Below are positions 25,102-33,516 of a stretch of 64,000 nucleotides of DNA, piece after piece; within the stretch, counting starts at the first letter, position 1, and every line of letters begins with the position of its first letter. The notes under the pieces were generated by a model, which searched no databases, was not told the DNA's origin, and saw only the letters and a program-made list of their open reading frames with translations. Source of the DNA: Novosphingobium sp. ST904. GTDB lineage: Bacteria > Pseudomonadota > Alphaproteobacteria > Sphingomonadales > Sphingomonadaceae. Where the stretch lies: NCBI RefSeq assembly GCF_001298105.1, contig NZ_LGJH01000158.1:62001-126000 (forward strand). Reading direction: 5' to 3'. The translations under genes and the position numbers were made by a program.

Positions 25102-26223
25102 ATGAATCCTGCGATGACATTCCTGACCCGCGCCGTGCTGCTTGCCGGTGCTTCCGCTTCGCTGGCCTTCGGCGTCTCCGCCCAGGCCGCCGCGCCGGTT
25201 CCCGATATTTCCGCCTGCGAGCCCGGCAAGCCCTGCGCCGCGCCGCTGCCGGTCAAGGTCGTGGTCGTCTCCCTGTTCGAGATCGGCAAGGACGAGGGCG
25301 ACACTGCCGGAGAGTTCCAGCTCTGGAAGGAACGGCGGGGGCTGACGATGCGGATTCCCTTCCCGCAATCGTTCCACGATCTCTACTACAACCCCGAGAC
25401 GCAAGTGCTGGGGATCGTCACCGGCGTCGGCACCGCACGATCGACCGCGGCGACCATGGCGCTCGGCCTCGATCCGCGTTTCGACCTGTCGAAGTCCTAT
25501 TGGCTTGTCGCGGGCATTGCCGGGATCGATCCCCAGGATGCCTCGATCGGTTCGGCCGCCTGGGCGCGCTGGGTGGTGGACGGCGACCTTGCGCATGAGA
25601 TCGATGCGCGCGAAATCCCGAAGGACTGGAAGAGCGGTTTCTTCCCCAGACACCTCAAGGGGCCGAACGACAAGACCACCCCGATCGATACCACGGGCGG
25701 CGAAGTCTACCAGATCAACCCCCGGCTGGAGCGCTGGGCCTTCAACCTGACCAAGGATGTGAAGATCCCCGACAGCCCGGAAATCCGGGCCGAGCGCATG
25801 CGCTTCACCGGATATCCCAATGCACAGAAGCCGCCGTTCGTCCTGGAAGGGGAGCAGCTTTCCGCGATGACCTTCTGGCACGGCAAGCTGCTGACCGATT
25901 GGGCCAACGACTGGGTCCATTACTGGACACAGGGCAAGGGCGAGTTCGTGACTTCCGCGATGGAGGACACCGGCGTGCTTCAGGCGATGACGTATCTCGA
26001 CCGGATTGGCCGGGCCGACAAGGACCGCGTGCTCGTGCTGCGTGCGGGCTCGAACTACACGATGCCGCCGCCCGGCGTGGATGCGGCCTCCTATCTGCTG
26101 CGGGAAAACGAAGGCTACGCCGGGCTCCAGGCCTCGGTCGAGAGCCTCTATCTCGTCGGCTCGAAGGTGGTCGATGCGTGGCTGGCGGACTGGGATCGCT
26201 ACAAGGACGAACTGCCGGAATAA
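25102..26223 (+). CDS. Exported NUP-family purine nucleoside protein (copy 2)
   Basis: A 373-residue paralogue of the protein at 19719, sharing EFQLW, AGIAGIDPQDASIGSAAWARWVV, TGYPNAQKPPFVLEGEQ and SNYTMPPPGVDAA blocks. A signal peptide ends near VSAQAAA. ATG at 25102 is preceded by GAAAAG; an internal ATG 12 bases later is possible. As no extra membrane spans are visible, it should be periplasmic. Its last 25 bases overlap the end of the convergent LysR gene. The pair of exported NUP proteins flanking a receptor and a deaminase suggests a shared pathway for outer-membrane nucleoside capture and cleavage. Confidence 0.82.
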   Translation: MNPAMTFLTRAVLLAGASASLAFGVSAQAAAPVPDISACEPGKPCAAPLPVKVVVVSLFEIGKDEGDTAGEFQLWKERRGLTMRIPFPQSFHDLYYNPETQVLGIVTGVGTARSTAATMALGLDPRFDLSKSYWLVAGIAGIDPQDASIGSAAWARWVVDGDLAHEIDAREIPKDWKSGFFPRHLKGPNDKTTPIDTTGGEVYQINPRLERWAFNLTKDVKIPDSPEIRAERMRFTGYPNAQKPPFVLEGEQLSAMTFWHGKLLTDWANDWVHYWTQGKGEFVTSAMEDTGVLQAMTYLDRIGRADKDRVLVLRAGSNYTMPPPGVDAASYLLRENEGYAGLQASVESLYLVGSKVVDAWLADWDRYKDELPE

Positions 26224-27101
26224 GCGGCGGGATCACGAGCCAGGGAGGGAAGACTGGCGGCGGCGATCTCCAGCGCTGCCGTCAGTCGTTCTCCCGCCTC
26301 GGCCGGGAGGCCGGGGCCGCGCAGGAAACCAAGCCGGCGGCGCAGCCCATAGCCTGTGATGGCGGCCGTGACGGTGCCTTGCCCCGCCAGCGAGCGCGGC
26401 GCCACCGTCACCCCGAGCCCCGCTGCGACCATCCTCATGCAGCGGTCCTCGTTCTCGCTGCGCAAGGCGAAGCGGGGGCGGACGCCGGCATCGGTGAAGA
26501 AGCGGCTGGTCCGCTGCAGCACCTCGCAGGAGCGGCGCGCGATCATGATATCGCCGGCAAGTTCCTGCGGAGCGACCTCCCCTCGCCCGGCAAAGCGGTG
26601 CGCGGCGGGCATGACCAGCAGGTAAGGCTCCTCCAGCACCTCGCCCGGCGCTCCCTCGTCTTCTGCCATGAGCGTGAGCGCGAGGTGGATCTTGCCGCTG
26701 GCAAGTTGCCCGCGCAGATCCCGGTCGTCCCCCTCGACCAGTTCGATCCCGAATTCGCGGGCCAGTTCGCGGGCGACCCGTTCCAGGATCGCGCCGGATA
26801 CGGTGGGAATGACGCCCAGCTTCAGTCCCGGCCATTGTTCCTGGACCGGCCGGGCGAACTGGTCGGCGCGGCGGAAACCCGCTTCGAGGTCGCGGGCGAT
26901 CGGCAGGAAGGCCCCGCCGGATTCCGTCAGCCGGACATGGCGCCGGTCGCGCACGAACAGCGGCGTGCCGACCAGTCGTTCCAGTTCGGCGATGCTGGTC
27001 GAGACGGTGGGCTGGGTGACATGCAGCCGCGCCGATGCCTGCTTGAAGCTGCCGGAATCGGCAACGGCAAGGAAATGGCGGATATGCGCGCGCTTTATCA
27101 T
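26199..27101 (-). CDS. LysR-type regulator
   Basis: A 300-residue LysR-family regulator: winged helix at residues 1-62 (HIRHFLAVADSGSFKQAS; VTQPTVSTSIAELE) and an effector-binding domain. It is divergent from the acyl-CoA dehydrogenase at 27220, with 118 bases between start codons, and converges with the NUP gene, overlapping it by 25 bases. The intergenic region has CAAAT...ATTTG half-sites that could be its operator. Its likely target is the adjacent dehydrogenase; a role in the purine locus is less likely because the shared 47-bp element is absent here. Confidence 0.85.
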   Translation of the reverse strand: MIKRAHIRHFLAVADSGSFKQASARLHVTQPTVSTSIAELERLVGTPLFVRDRRHVRLTESGGAFLPIARDLEAGFRRADQFARPVQEQWPGLKLGVIPTVSGAILERVARELAREFGIELVEGDDRDLRGQLASGKIHLALTLMAEDEGAPGEVLEEPYLLVMPAAHRFAGRGEVAPQELAGDIMIARRSCEVLQRTSRFFTDAGVRPRFALRSENEDRCMRMVAAGLGVTVAPRSLAGQGTVTAAITGYGLRRRLGFLRGPGLPAEAGERLTAALEIAAASLPSLARDPAAYSGSSSL

Positions 27102-27178
27102 TGGAAAAATCTATTCAAATGCCATGCAAGTTTCAATTTGTTTGCGTGAGGGGGTTTCGATAGCTTGCCGGCAACGAT

Positions 27179-27199
27179 GGCCCGCATCTCCGGCGGGCC
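27179..27199 (+). other. Small hairpin in the acyl-CoA dehydrogenase leader
   Basis: Perfect 7-base arms GGCCCGC and GCGGGCC with a 7-base loop, 20 bases before the start codon. No T tract. It could influence translation or message stability; function unknown. Confidence 0.3.
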
Positions 27200-27219
27200 T
27201 TGAAAGTTTGGGAAGAGAG

Positions 27220-28380
27220 ATGAAAGCCACCCCCGATTTCGATTTCGGCCTGAGCGAAAGCGCCGTGATGATCCGCGAAAGCGTTGCCCGCTTCGCCGAC
27301 GAACAGATCGCCCCGCTTGCCGTCAGGGTCGACGCCGAGGACTGGTTCCCGCGTGAGCTCTGGCCTGCTATGGGCGAGCTTGGGCTGCACGGCATCACCG
27401 TGGAGGAGGAATGGGGCGGAACCGGCCTCGGCTATCTGGAACATGTGATCGCGGTGGAGGAAGTCAGCCGCGCTTCGGCTTCGGTGGGGCTGTCCTATGG
27501 GGCGCACTCCAACCTCTGCGTCAACCAGATCCGCCGCTGGGGCAACGATGCGCAGAAGGCGAAGTACCTGCCGGGTCTGATCTCGGGCGAGCACGTGGGA
27601 AGCTTGGCCATGTCCGAAGCGGGCGCCGGGTCCGATGTCGTAGGGATGAAGCTGCGGGCGGACGCGGTGGAAGGCGGCTACCGCCTCAACGGCACCAAGT
27701 TCTGGATCACCAACGGCACATATGCCGATGTGCTGGTCGTCTATGCCCGGACCGATGCCGAAGCGGGATCGAAGGGTATCACCGCCTTCCTGATCGAGAA
27801 GGACATGGCCGGATTCTCCATCGGCCAGAAGATCGACAAGATGGGCATGCGCGGTTCGCCGACCTGCGAACTGGTGTTCGACGATTGCTTCGTGCCCGCA
27901 GGGAACGTCATGGGCCCGCTGAACGGCGGCGTGAAGGTTCTCATGAGCGGCCTCGATTACGAGCGCGTGGTGCTTGCGGGCTTGCAGATCGGGATCATGC
28001 AGGCCTGCCTCGACACGGTGATTCCCTATGTGCGCGAACGCCGCCAGTTCGGCGCGGCCATCGGCACGTTCCAGCTCATGCAGGCCAAAGTGGCGGACAT
28101 GTACGTCGCGCTGCAATCGGCGCGGGCCTATGTCTATGCGGTGGCGCGGGCCTGCGATGCCGGGCAGACCACCCGCTTCGACGCGGCCGGCGCGATCCTG
28201 CTGGCGAGCGAGAACGCCTTCCGCGTCTCGGGCGAGGCGGTGCAGGCGCTGGGCGGTGCAGGCTATACCAAGGACTGGCCGGTCGAACGCTATCTGCGCG
28301 ATGCCAAGCTGCTGGATATCGGTGCGGGCACCAACGAGATCCGGCGGATGCTGATCGGGCGGGAACTGATCGGGGCTTGA
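27220..28380 (+). CDS. Isovaleryl-CoA dehydrogenase-like acyl-CoA dehydrogenase
   Basis: A 386-residue FAD-dependent acyl-CoA dehydrogenase. SEAGAGSDV and FWITNGTYADV form the flavin and substrate site, and Glu248 in SGLDYERVVLAG is at the position used as catalytic base by isovaleryl-CoA dehydrogenases rather than the late glutamate of other family members. It would oxidise isovaleryl-CoA in leucine breakdown. No other leucine genes (carboxylase, hydratase, lyase) are nearby, so the substrate may be another short branched acyl-CoA. GGAAGAGAG directly before the ATG serves as ribosome-binding site. The LysR gene upstream is the likely regulator. Confidence 0.82.
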   Translation: MKATPDFDFGLSESAVMIRESVARFADEQIAPLAVRVDAEDWFPRELWPAMGELGLHGITVEEEWGGTGLGYLEHVIAVEEVSRASASVGLSYGAHSNLCVNQIRRWGNDAQKAKYLPGLISGEHVGSLAMSEAGAGSDVVGMKLRADAVEGGYRLNGTKFWITNGTYADVLVVYARTDAEAGSKGITAFLIEKDMAGFSIGQKIDKMGMRGSPTCELVFDDCFVPAGNVMGPLNGGVKVLMSGLDYERVVLAGLQIGIMQACLDTVIPYVRERRQFGAAIGTFQLMQAKVADMYVALQSARAYVYAVARACDAGQTTRFDAAGAILLASENAFRVSGEAVQALGGAGYTKDWPVERYLRDAKLLDIGAGTNEIRRMLIGRELIGA

Positions 28381-28445
28381 GAACAACAGCGTTTCCGGGG
28401 GGCGATCCCCTGGAACTCGCGGAATCTCTGTCCCGCCTCTGAATT

Positions 28446-28472
28446 GCGCGCCGCCGAATCGCGGCGCGCTTT
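28446..28472. terminator. Terminator-like hairpin between convergent genes
   Basis: Perfect 9-base arms GCGCGCCGC and GCGGCGCGC with a 6-base loop, followed by TTT, between the acyl-CoA dehydrogenase and the convergent tesB gene. Probably ends transcription of the plus-strand gene. Confidence 0.55.
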
Positions 28473-28482
28473 CGTGTTCGTC

Positions 28483-29343
28483 CTACCCTTGCTTCACCCG
28501 CAGCAATCCCTCCTGCGCCACGCTTGCCACCAGCATCCCGCCGCGCGAGTAGATCGCCCCGCGTGCGAAGCCACGCGCGTGGCCGGACCAGGGGCTGTCC
28601 ATCGTATAGAGCAGCCAGTCGTCCATCGGCGGGGTCTGGTGGAACCACACCGCGTGGTCGAGGCTCGCGCCCGAGACGCCGGGCGAGAAGAAGCCGAGCC
28701 CGTGCGGCATAAGCGCGGTGGAGACCAGCGCGAAGTCGCTCGCATAGGCAAGGATCACGCGCTGCATCGCCGGCTCGGCATCCAGCGGGTGCGCCAGGCG
28801 GAACCACTGGTGGCGCTGCGGCAGCTCGCCGCCGCGAACCGGCGGGCAGGGCCGGATGTCGAAAGAGGCGAGGCGGTGCACCAGGAACGGCGGCAATTTC
28901 TGTCCGGCGGCGGCCAGCGCATCGCGGAAATCCGGGCACTGCTCGGGCTCGGGTACGTCCGGCATGGCCACGGCGTGGGAAAGCCCTTCCTCGTGCCGGT
29001 GGAACGAGGCGGCAAGGTTCAGGATCGGCTTGCCGCCCTGCATGGCGACGACGCGGCGGTTGGAGAAGCTGCCGCCATCGAAATCGGGCAGGACGCGGTA
29101 GATGATCGGGCGGCCGGAATCGCCCGCACGCAGAAAATAGGCGTGGAGCGAATGGGCCTGCCGCTCGGGATCGATCCCGCGCGCGGCGGCGTCCAGCGCC
29201 TGGGCCACGACCTGCCCGCCATAGACCCGGCCGGGCTGCTCGGCGGAAGCGGCGCCCCGGAAGATGCCGGTGTCGATTTCCTCGACGGAGAGCAGGCCGC
29301 GCAGTTCCGCCACGGCAAGGCGGGCGTCATCAGTCATCGGCAT
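28483..29343 (-). CDS. tesB: Acyl-CoA thioesterase II
   Basis: A 286-residue double hot-dog thioesterase of the TesB family, splitting acyl-CoA to free acid and CoA. Family marks: FRGAASAEQPGRVYGGQVVAQAL at the N-terminal hot-dog, HAYFLRAGD, the aspartate in YASDFALVSTAL, ASLDHAVWFHQ and the late glutamine in SVAQEGLLR. It is the last gene of a minus-strand set that also contains a MerR regulator, fatty acyl-CoA ligase and fadL, overlapping merR by 14 bases. It probably balances the acyl-CoA pool during fatty-acid growth. Confidence 0.9.
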   Translation of the reverse strand: MPMTDDARLAVAELRGLLSVEEIDTGIFRGAASAEQPGRVYGGQVVAQALDAAARGIDPERQAHSLHAYFLRAGDSGRPIIYRVLPDFDGGSFSNRRVVAMQGGKPILNLAASFHRHEEGLSHAVAMPDVPEPEQCPDFRDALAAAGQKLPPFLVHRLASFDIRPCPPVRGGELPQRHQWFRLAHPLDAEPAMQRVILAYASDFALVSTALMPHGLGFFSPGVSGASLDHAVWFHQTPPMDDWLLYTMDSPWSGHARGFARGAIYSRGGMLVASVAQEGLLRVKQG

Positions 29344-29818
29344 GGTTTTCCCTGAGCGCGGCCTCGATCGGTTCGACCGGCGTGCCTTTCAGCCAGGCGA
29401 GCGACTGGCGCTCGATCGAGAGCAATTCTTCCAGTGTCTGTTCGATCGCGGTTTTCTGCTGGCGCAGCTCGTTTACCCGATCCGTGACCTTGACCAGAAG
29501 CGCGCGCACTTGCTCGTGATGTTCGGGGTCGACGTCATAGAGGTCGAGGAATTCCTTGATCTCCCGGATGGAGAAGCCGAGCCGCTTGCCGCGCAGGATC
29601 AGCTGCATCCGGCCCATCTCGCGGCGGGAGTAGATCCGCGTGGTGCCGACGCGCTGCGGCGCGATCAGGCCCTTGTCCTCGTAGAAGCGCAAGGTGCGCA
29701 TGGTAGCGCCCAGCTCGGTGGCCGCTTCCTGGATGCCGAGCATATCGGGGTTCACGCCGCCCGCCTCGGCGGCCGGCGTGTTCTCTTCAGGTGTCAAGGC
29801 TGCCCCGGTTCCGGTCAC
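29330..29818 (-). CDS. MerR-family regulator of fatty-acid or branched-chain acid genes
   Basis: A 162-residue MerR-type regulator. After an unstructured ~28-residue N-terminus the winged helix reads LGIQEAATELGATMRTLRFYEDKGLI and the second helix GTTRIYSRREMGRMQLI, followed by a long coiled-coil dimer helix. No metal-binding cysteines are present, so it is not a metal sensor. Such MerR proteins (LiuR-like) control acyl-CoA degradation genes in proteobacteria. It is embedded in the fadL-fadD-tesB set, with 4- and 14-base overlaps, so it likely senses an acyl-CoA or acid and controls this locus. Confidence 0.82.
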   Translation of the reverse strand: MTGTGAALTPEENTPAAEAGGVNPDMLGIQEAATELGATMRTLRFYEDKGLIAPQRVGTTRIYSRREMGRMQLILRGKRLGFSIREIKEFLDLYDVDPEHHEQVRALLVKVTDRVNELRQQKTAIEQTLEELLSIERQSLAWLKGTPVEPIEAALRENHADD

Positions 29819-31524
29819 GCAGCGGACCCTTGGGCCGATCCTGCGGCCCGGCGCGCGGCTTCTTCCTCGACCAGTTCCTTCTTGGAAAGCTTGCCGACGA
29901 GCGTCTTGGGCAGGCTGTCGCGAAACTCGATGCTGCTGGGCATCTCGATCTTGTTGAGCCGCTCCTTGAGGAAGGCCATCAATGTATCCTGGTCCAAGAC
30001 GTCCCCCGGGTGCAGCGCCACGAATGCCTTGGGGGCTTGCCCGCGATAGGCGTCAGGCACGCCGATCACGATCGCCTCGTGAACCATCGGATGCTCGTAA
30101 AGCGCATCCTCGATCGTTCGCGGATAAACGTTGTATCCCCCACACAGGATCATGTCCTTGATCCTGTCCACGAGGAAAAGATAGCCGTCTTCGTCGAGAT
30201 AGCCAACGTCTCCGGTGCGCAAGGCGCCGAAGATGAAGGTCTTTTCCGATTCCTCGGGACGGTTCCAGTAGCCGGACATGACCTGCGGCCCGCGCGCGCA
30301 GACTTCGCCGCGCTCGCCCTGGGGCATGATCCGGTGCGGATTGTCGGGATCGCGGATCTCCAGCGCGGTGCCGGGGAAGGCCGGTCCGCAGGAGTTGTCC
30401 TTCACATCGCCTTCCAGCGGATTGCAGGCGATGATCGGCGAGGCTTCGGACAGGCCGTAGCCCTCCACCACGCGCACGCCGGTGCGCTGCTCGAACTTCT
30501 GGCGCACTTCCAGCGGCAGCGGCGCGCCGCCGGAGATGCAGACGCGCACCTGGTCGAATTCGCCGTGGAGCTGCTGGTTGTTGAGCGCGGTGTAGAGCGT
30601 GGGCACGCCGAAGAACTGCGTGGGCTTCGTGCGCTTGGCGGTCGCGAGGAACGACTTCATCTCGAAGCGCGGCAGGAGGATCATCTCCGCCGCGGTGTCC
30701 ACCGAGTAGTTGAGCACGGTGGTCAGCGCAAAGACGTGGAACAGCGGCAGCACGCCGAGCGTGCGCTCCTGCTGTTCGGGCATGTGGCCGACGTGCGCGA
30801 TCATCTGCGCCGAATTGGCGGCGAGATTGGCGTGGCTCAGCATCGCGCCCTTGGGCACGCCGGTAGTGCCGCCGGTGTACTGGAGCACGGCAAGGTCGGA
30901 AGGCGAACGCTCTACCGGATCGGGATCGGCATCGCGTGCGATGAGGTCCGCGAAGCGCAGGAAGCGCAGGTCATGCGGCTCATGCGCGATGTCCTTGCGC
31001 TTGAGCAGGCGATAGGCGCGGCCCTTGAGCCGGGGCAGGGCATCGGCGATCGGGCAGACCACGACCCGGCGCAGCGCGCCTTTCCCCACGAGCGGCTCGA
31101 TCTTGGGAAGCGACAGCGCAAGGTCGGAGGCGACGATGAATTCCGCGCCCGAATCGTCCACCAGATGCGCCATCTCGCGCTCGGTGTAGAGCGGGTTGAA
31201 GTTCACCACGATCCCGCCGATGCGTAGGATCGCGAAGTAGCAGATCACGTAATAGGGCGTGTTGGGCAGGCACAGCCCCACCCGCGTCCCCCGCTTGACG
31301 CCGAGGTCCTGGAACCCCCGCGCCGCGCGGCGGGACAGGTCGCCGATCTCCCTGTAGGTCCACTTGCGGCCCATGAAGTCGATCGCCGGCCAGGCGCCGT
31401 GGGCTTCCACGGCATGGTCGAGCAGGTCGGTGAGCAACCGCGGCGCGATCGGCGGCATCTCTTCCGGGTGTTGGGAGGAGGTTTCCGGGACGGAGTGGCC
31501 GCCGATCGTCGCCGCGGCGCCCAT
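29815..31524 (-). CDS. fadD: Long-chain fatty acid-CoA ligase
   Basis: A 569-residue AMP-forming acyl-CoA synthetase. The ATP loop is YTGGTTGVPKGAMLSH, the second core motif EGYGLSEASP, then GYWNRPEESEKTF, the hinge TGDVGYLDEDGYLFLVDRIKDMI and the late catalytic lysine in LPKTLVGKLSKKEL. It activates fatty acids that enter through the FadL porin encoded just upstream (start and stop share a base, TGATG). Members of this family act on medium to long chains; exact range is not evident. Confidence 0.9.
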   Translation of the reverse strand: MGAAATIGGHSVPETSSQHPEEMPPIAPRLLTDLLDHAVEAHGAWPAIDFMGRKWTYREIGDLSRRAARGFQDLGVKRGTRVGLCLPNTPYYVICYFAILRIGGIVVNFNPLYTEREMAHLVDDSGAEFIVASDLALSLPKIEPLVGKGALRRVVVCPIADALPRLKGRAYRLLKRKDIAHEPHDLRFLRFADLIARDADPDPVERSPSDLAVLQYTGGTTGVPKGAMLSHANLAANSAQMIAHVGHMPEQQERTLGVLPLFHVFALTTVLNYSVDTAAEMILLPRFEMKSFLATAKRTKPTQFFGVPTLYTALNNQQLHGEFDQVRVCISGGAPLPLEVRQKFEQRTGVRVVEGYGLSEASPIIACNPLEGDVKDNSCGPAFPGTALEIRDPDNPHRIMPQGERGEVCARGPQVMSGYWNRPEESEKTFIFGALRTGDVGYLDEDGYLFLVDRIKDMILCGGYNVYPRTIEDALYEHPMVHEAIVIGVPDAYRGQAPKAFVALHPGDVLDQDTLMAFLKERLNKIEMPSSIEFRDSLPKTLVGKLSKKELVEEEAARRAAGSAQGSAA

Positions 31525-32822
31525 CAGAAGGACACCCGCGCGCCGAGCGAGAACACCAGAGCGGAAGCGTTCTGGAGGCTGCCGTTGGTGATGACGGGCG
31601 TTTGCGCGGCGGTGCCGGGATAGGCCGCGGTGATGCGGTCGATCGGTGCATCCTTGAAGGTGATGTACGATGCGGCCGCGTCGATCGCGATCTTCTCGCT
31701 CATGTTGTAGGTGGTGCCGGCCGAGAAGTTCCAGCGGTTGCTGTCAGGCACGCGGGCATCGCGGTTGCCGTTCGAGGTCGGGGTCTCGCCGTACTGGACG
31801 CCGCTGCGAACCGTCCACTTCGGGTTCACGTCGTAGTCCACGCCGAAGGCGTAGGAGAAGCCGTCCTTGTAGTTCTCTGGGATCGACTGGTTGATCGGCG
31901 CGCCGAGGTCGATCGAATCGAACTTGCTCCAGCCATAGGCCACGACCTGCGCATTGAGCGTGAGCTGCTTCGTCGCCTTGATGCGGCCGGACATGATCGC
32001 CTGCCACGGCGTGGAGAATTCGGCGTTGGCGTCGAGCGAGGTGTTCTGCGGGGCGAGCGGGCCGAGCAGTCCGTCGATGGTCAGCGTGCCCTTGAGCTTG
32101 TGCTTGATCGCCGACTTGTAGGCGACGCCGATCGAGGCCGGGCCGTTGTGGTACTGCGCGCCGACCGACCAGCCCACATCCCAGCCATTGCCCTTGAGCT
32201 GCTGATGGCCGTCCGCGAGCAGGGGCGAGAGGTTGGGCAGGTAGTTGCCGAGGGTCGCGTCGACATATTCGACATTGGCGGCGGCGCCGACGTAGAAGCC
32301 TTCGAAGGGCTGGAAGGCCACGCTCGGCTGGATGTCGATGGTGCGCAGCTTGGTCTTGTCGGCCGAGTAGCGCGCCCAGCTGTCGGCGTCATAGTTGGTG
32401 GTGAACGAATAGGGCGAAGTCACCGTCAGGCCGAAGGCGAACTTGCCGGTGCCGTAAGCGATCGAGCCCGAAGGCAGCACGCCGTTGTTGATGGGGTTCT
32501 TGGCCACGCCGTTACCACCGACCGGGGCGGGAGCCTGGCCGGGGCGGACGATCACGGTGCCGTCGTCCACCACTTTGCCGCGCGGCAGGATGACGCTGGC
32601 GTGGACCGAGGCCTGGCCGCCATCGAGGCCGCCGATGGCCGCCGGGTTCCACCAGAGCGAGTCGACGCCGGTATCGGCGGCCTCGCCCGAGAAGGCGCGT
32701 CCCTGTGCGCGTACCGACTGTTCCTGAAGGTAGAAGGCCTGTGCATGGGCCGAGCCGGCGAAGCCGAGCACGATGGCCGATGCGGTACCTGCAAGAAGGA
32801 TGCGGCCCGAAGTGCGTTTCAT
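31524..32822 (-). CDS. fadL: FadL-type outer-membrane fatty acid transporter
   Basis: A 432-residue OmpP1/FadL-family porin for long-chain fatty acids or other hydrophobic compounds. Signal peptide MKRTSGRILLAGTASAIVLG to AHA; the mature start AFYLQEQSVRAQGRAFSGEAA is the typical hatch region including the NPA-type motif WWNPAAIGG. It ends in phenylalanine (GARVSF). I chose the ATG at 32822 because it gives a clean signal peptide and GGGAG lies upstream; in-frame ATGs 21 and 27 bases earlier are possible. First gene of the minus-strand fatty-acid set. A toluene/aromatic-type FadL role is an alternative. Confidence 0.85.
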   Translation of the reverse strand: MKRTSGRILLAGTASAIVLGFAGSAHAQAFYLQEQSVRAQGRAFSGEAADTGVDSLWWNPAAIGGLDGGQASVHASVILPRGKVVDDGTVIVRPGQAPAPVGGNGVAKNPINNGVLPSGSIAYGTGKFAFGLTVTSPYSFTTNYDADSWARYSADKTKLRTIDIQPSVAFQPFEGFYVGAAANVEYVDATLGNYLPNLSPLLADGHQQLKGNGWDVGWSVGAQYHNGPASIGVAYKSAIKHKLKGTLTIDGLLGPLAPQNTSLDANAEFSTPWQAIMSGRIKATKQLTLNAQVVAYGWSKFDSIDLGAPINQSIPENYKDGFSYAFGVDYDVNPKWTVRSGVQYGETPTSNGNRDARVPDSNRWNFSAGTTYNMSEKIAIDAAASYITFKDAPIDRITAAYPGTAAQTPVITNGSLQNASALVFSLGARVSF

Positions 32823-32881
32823 GTCCCTAATCTCCCAATTCATCTTCATTCCCTGAACCTCTGTCGTTTTCCCGGCGCGCC

Positions 32882-33328
32882 TCAGGGGATGCGCGTCCAG
32901 GTCTGGGTCTTGCACAGGGGCCAGACGATGCAGCCCTTGAGCTTGAGGGTGTCGGCGCCGACAGGCGTTATCGTCGCCTTGTAGGTGCCGCCGTCCTCAG
33001 GGTTGTAGATCTGTCCTTCGACCCATTCGTTCCCCTTGGCCTTGAACCCGCCGACGATCTGCAGGCCCTTCACCTTGCGGGTGCGCTTGGTGGTGTCCTT
33101 GTTGTTGATGTCTCGAAGGTCGGGGTTGGCCTTCAGCCCATCCGAATCGACGATTCGTCCGCAGACCGATTCGCCGCAGCGGCCCAGTTCGACAACGCCG
33201 TGCTTCGAAGGCGTGCGCCACTTGCCGACGACGGAGTCGTTTCCGGCCGCGAACGCCGGATTTATGCCGGGAGCGAGCAGCACCGCGCCGGCAACCAATG
33301 CCAGCCCCACGGGTTTCCAATTTCTCAT
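32882..33328 (-). CDS. DUF2147 exported protein
   Basis: A 148-residue small secreted protein with a signal peptide (to about AFAA, residue 28). The mature part matches the DUF2147 pattern: VGKWRTPSKHGVVELGRCG, CGRIV, GLQIVGGFKAKGNEWVEGQIYNPEDGGTY-type block (here WVEGQIYNPEDGGTYKA) and the final LKGCIVWPLCKTQTWTR. It is a beta-rich lipocalin-like domain with four cysteines, of unknown function. ATG at 33328 has GGAGAGG 7 bases upstream. It lies 59 bases before fadL on the same strand and may share its transcript. Function unknown. Confidence 0.85.
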   Translation of the reverse strand: MRNWKPVGLALVAGAVLLAPGINPAFAAGNDSVVGKWRTPSKHGVVELGRCGESVCGRIVDSDGLKANPDLRDINNKDTTKRTRKVKGLQIVGGFKAKGNEWVEGQIYNPEDGGTYKATITPVGADTLKLKGCIVWPLCKTQTWTRIP

Positions 33329-33516
33329 GAGCGACCTCTCCATCGTCTCTCCAATCGGACATCTTCTCACCGGCGGGACGGGGCCCTTACGGTGGGATGC
33401 TGATTTGTCGTAACCCAAAATTTGCTTGACGTATAGGGAAAGAATTGCACCCTTAGGGAAGACGACGACGCAGCTTCGGGAAAAGCCCAAGGCGCGTCCG
33501 CCCACGGAGAGAGTGC

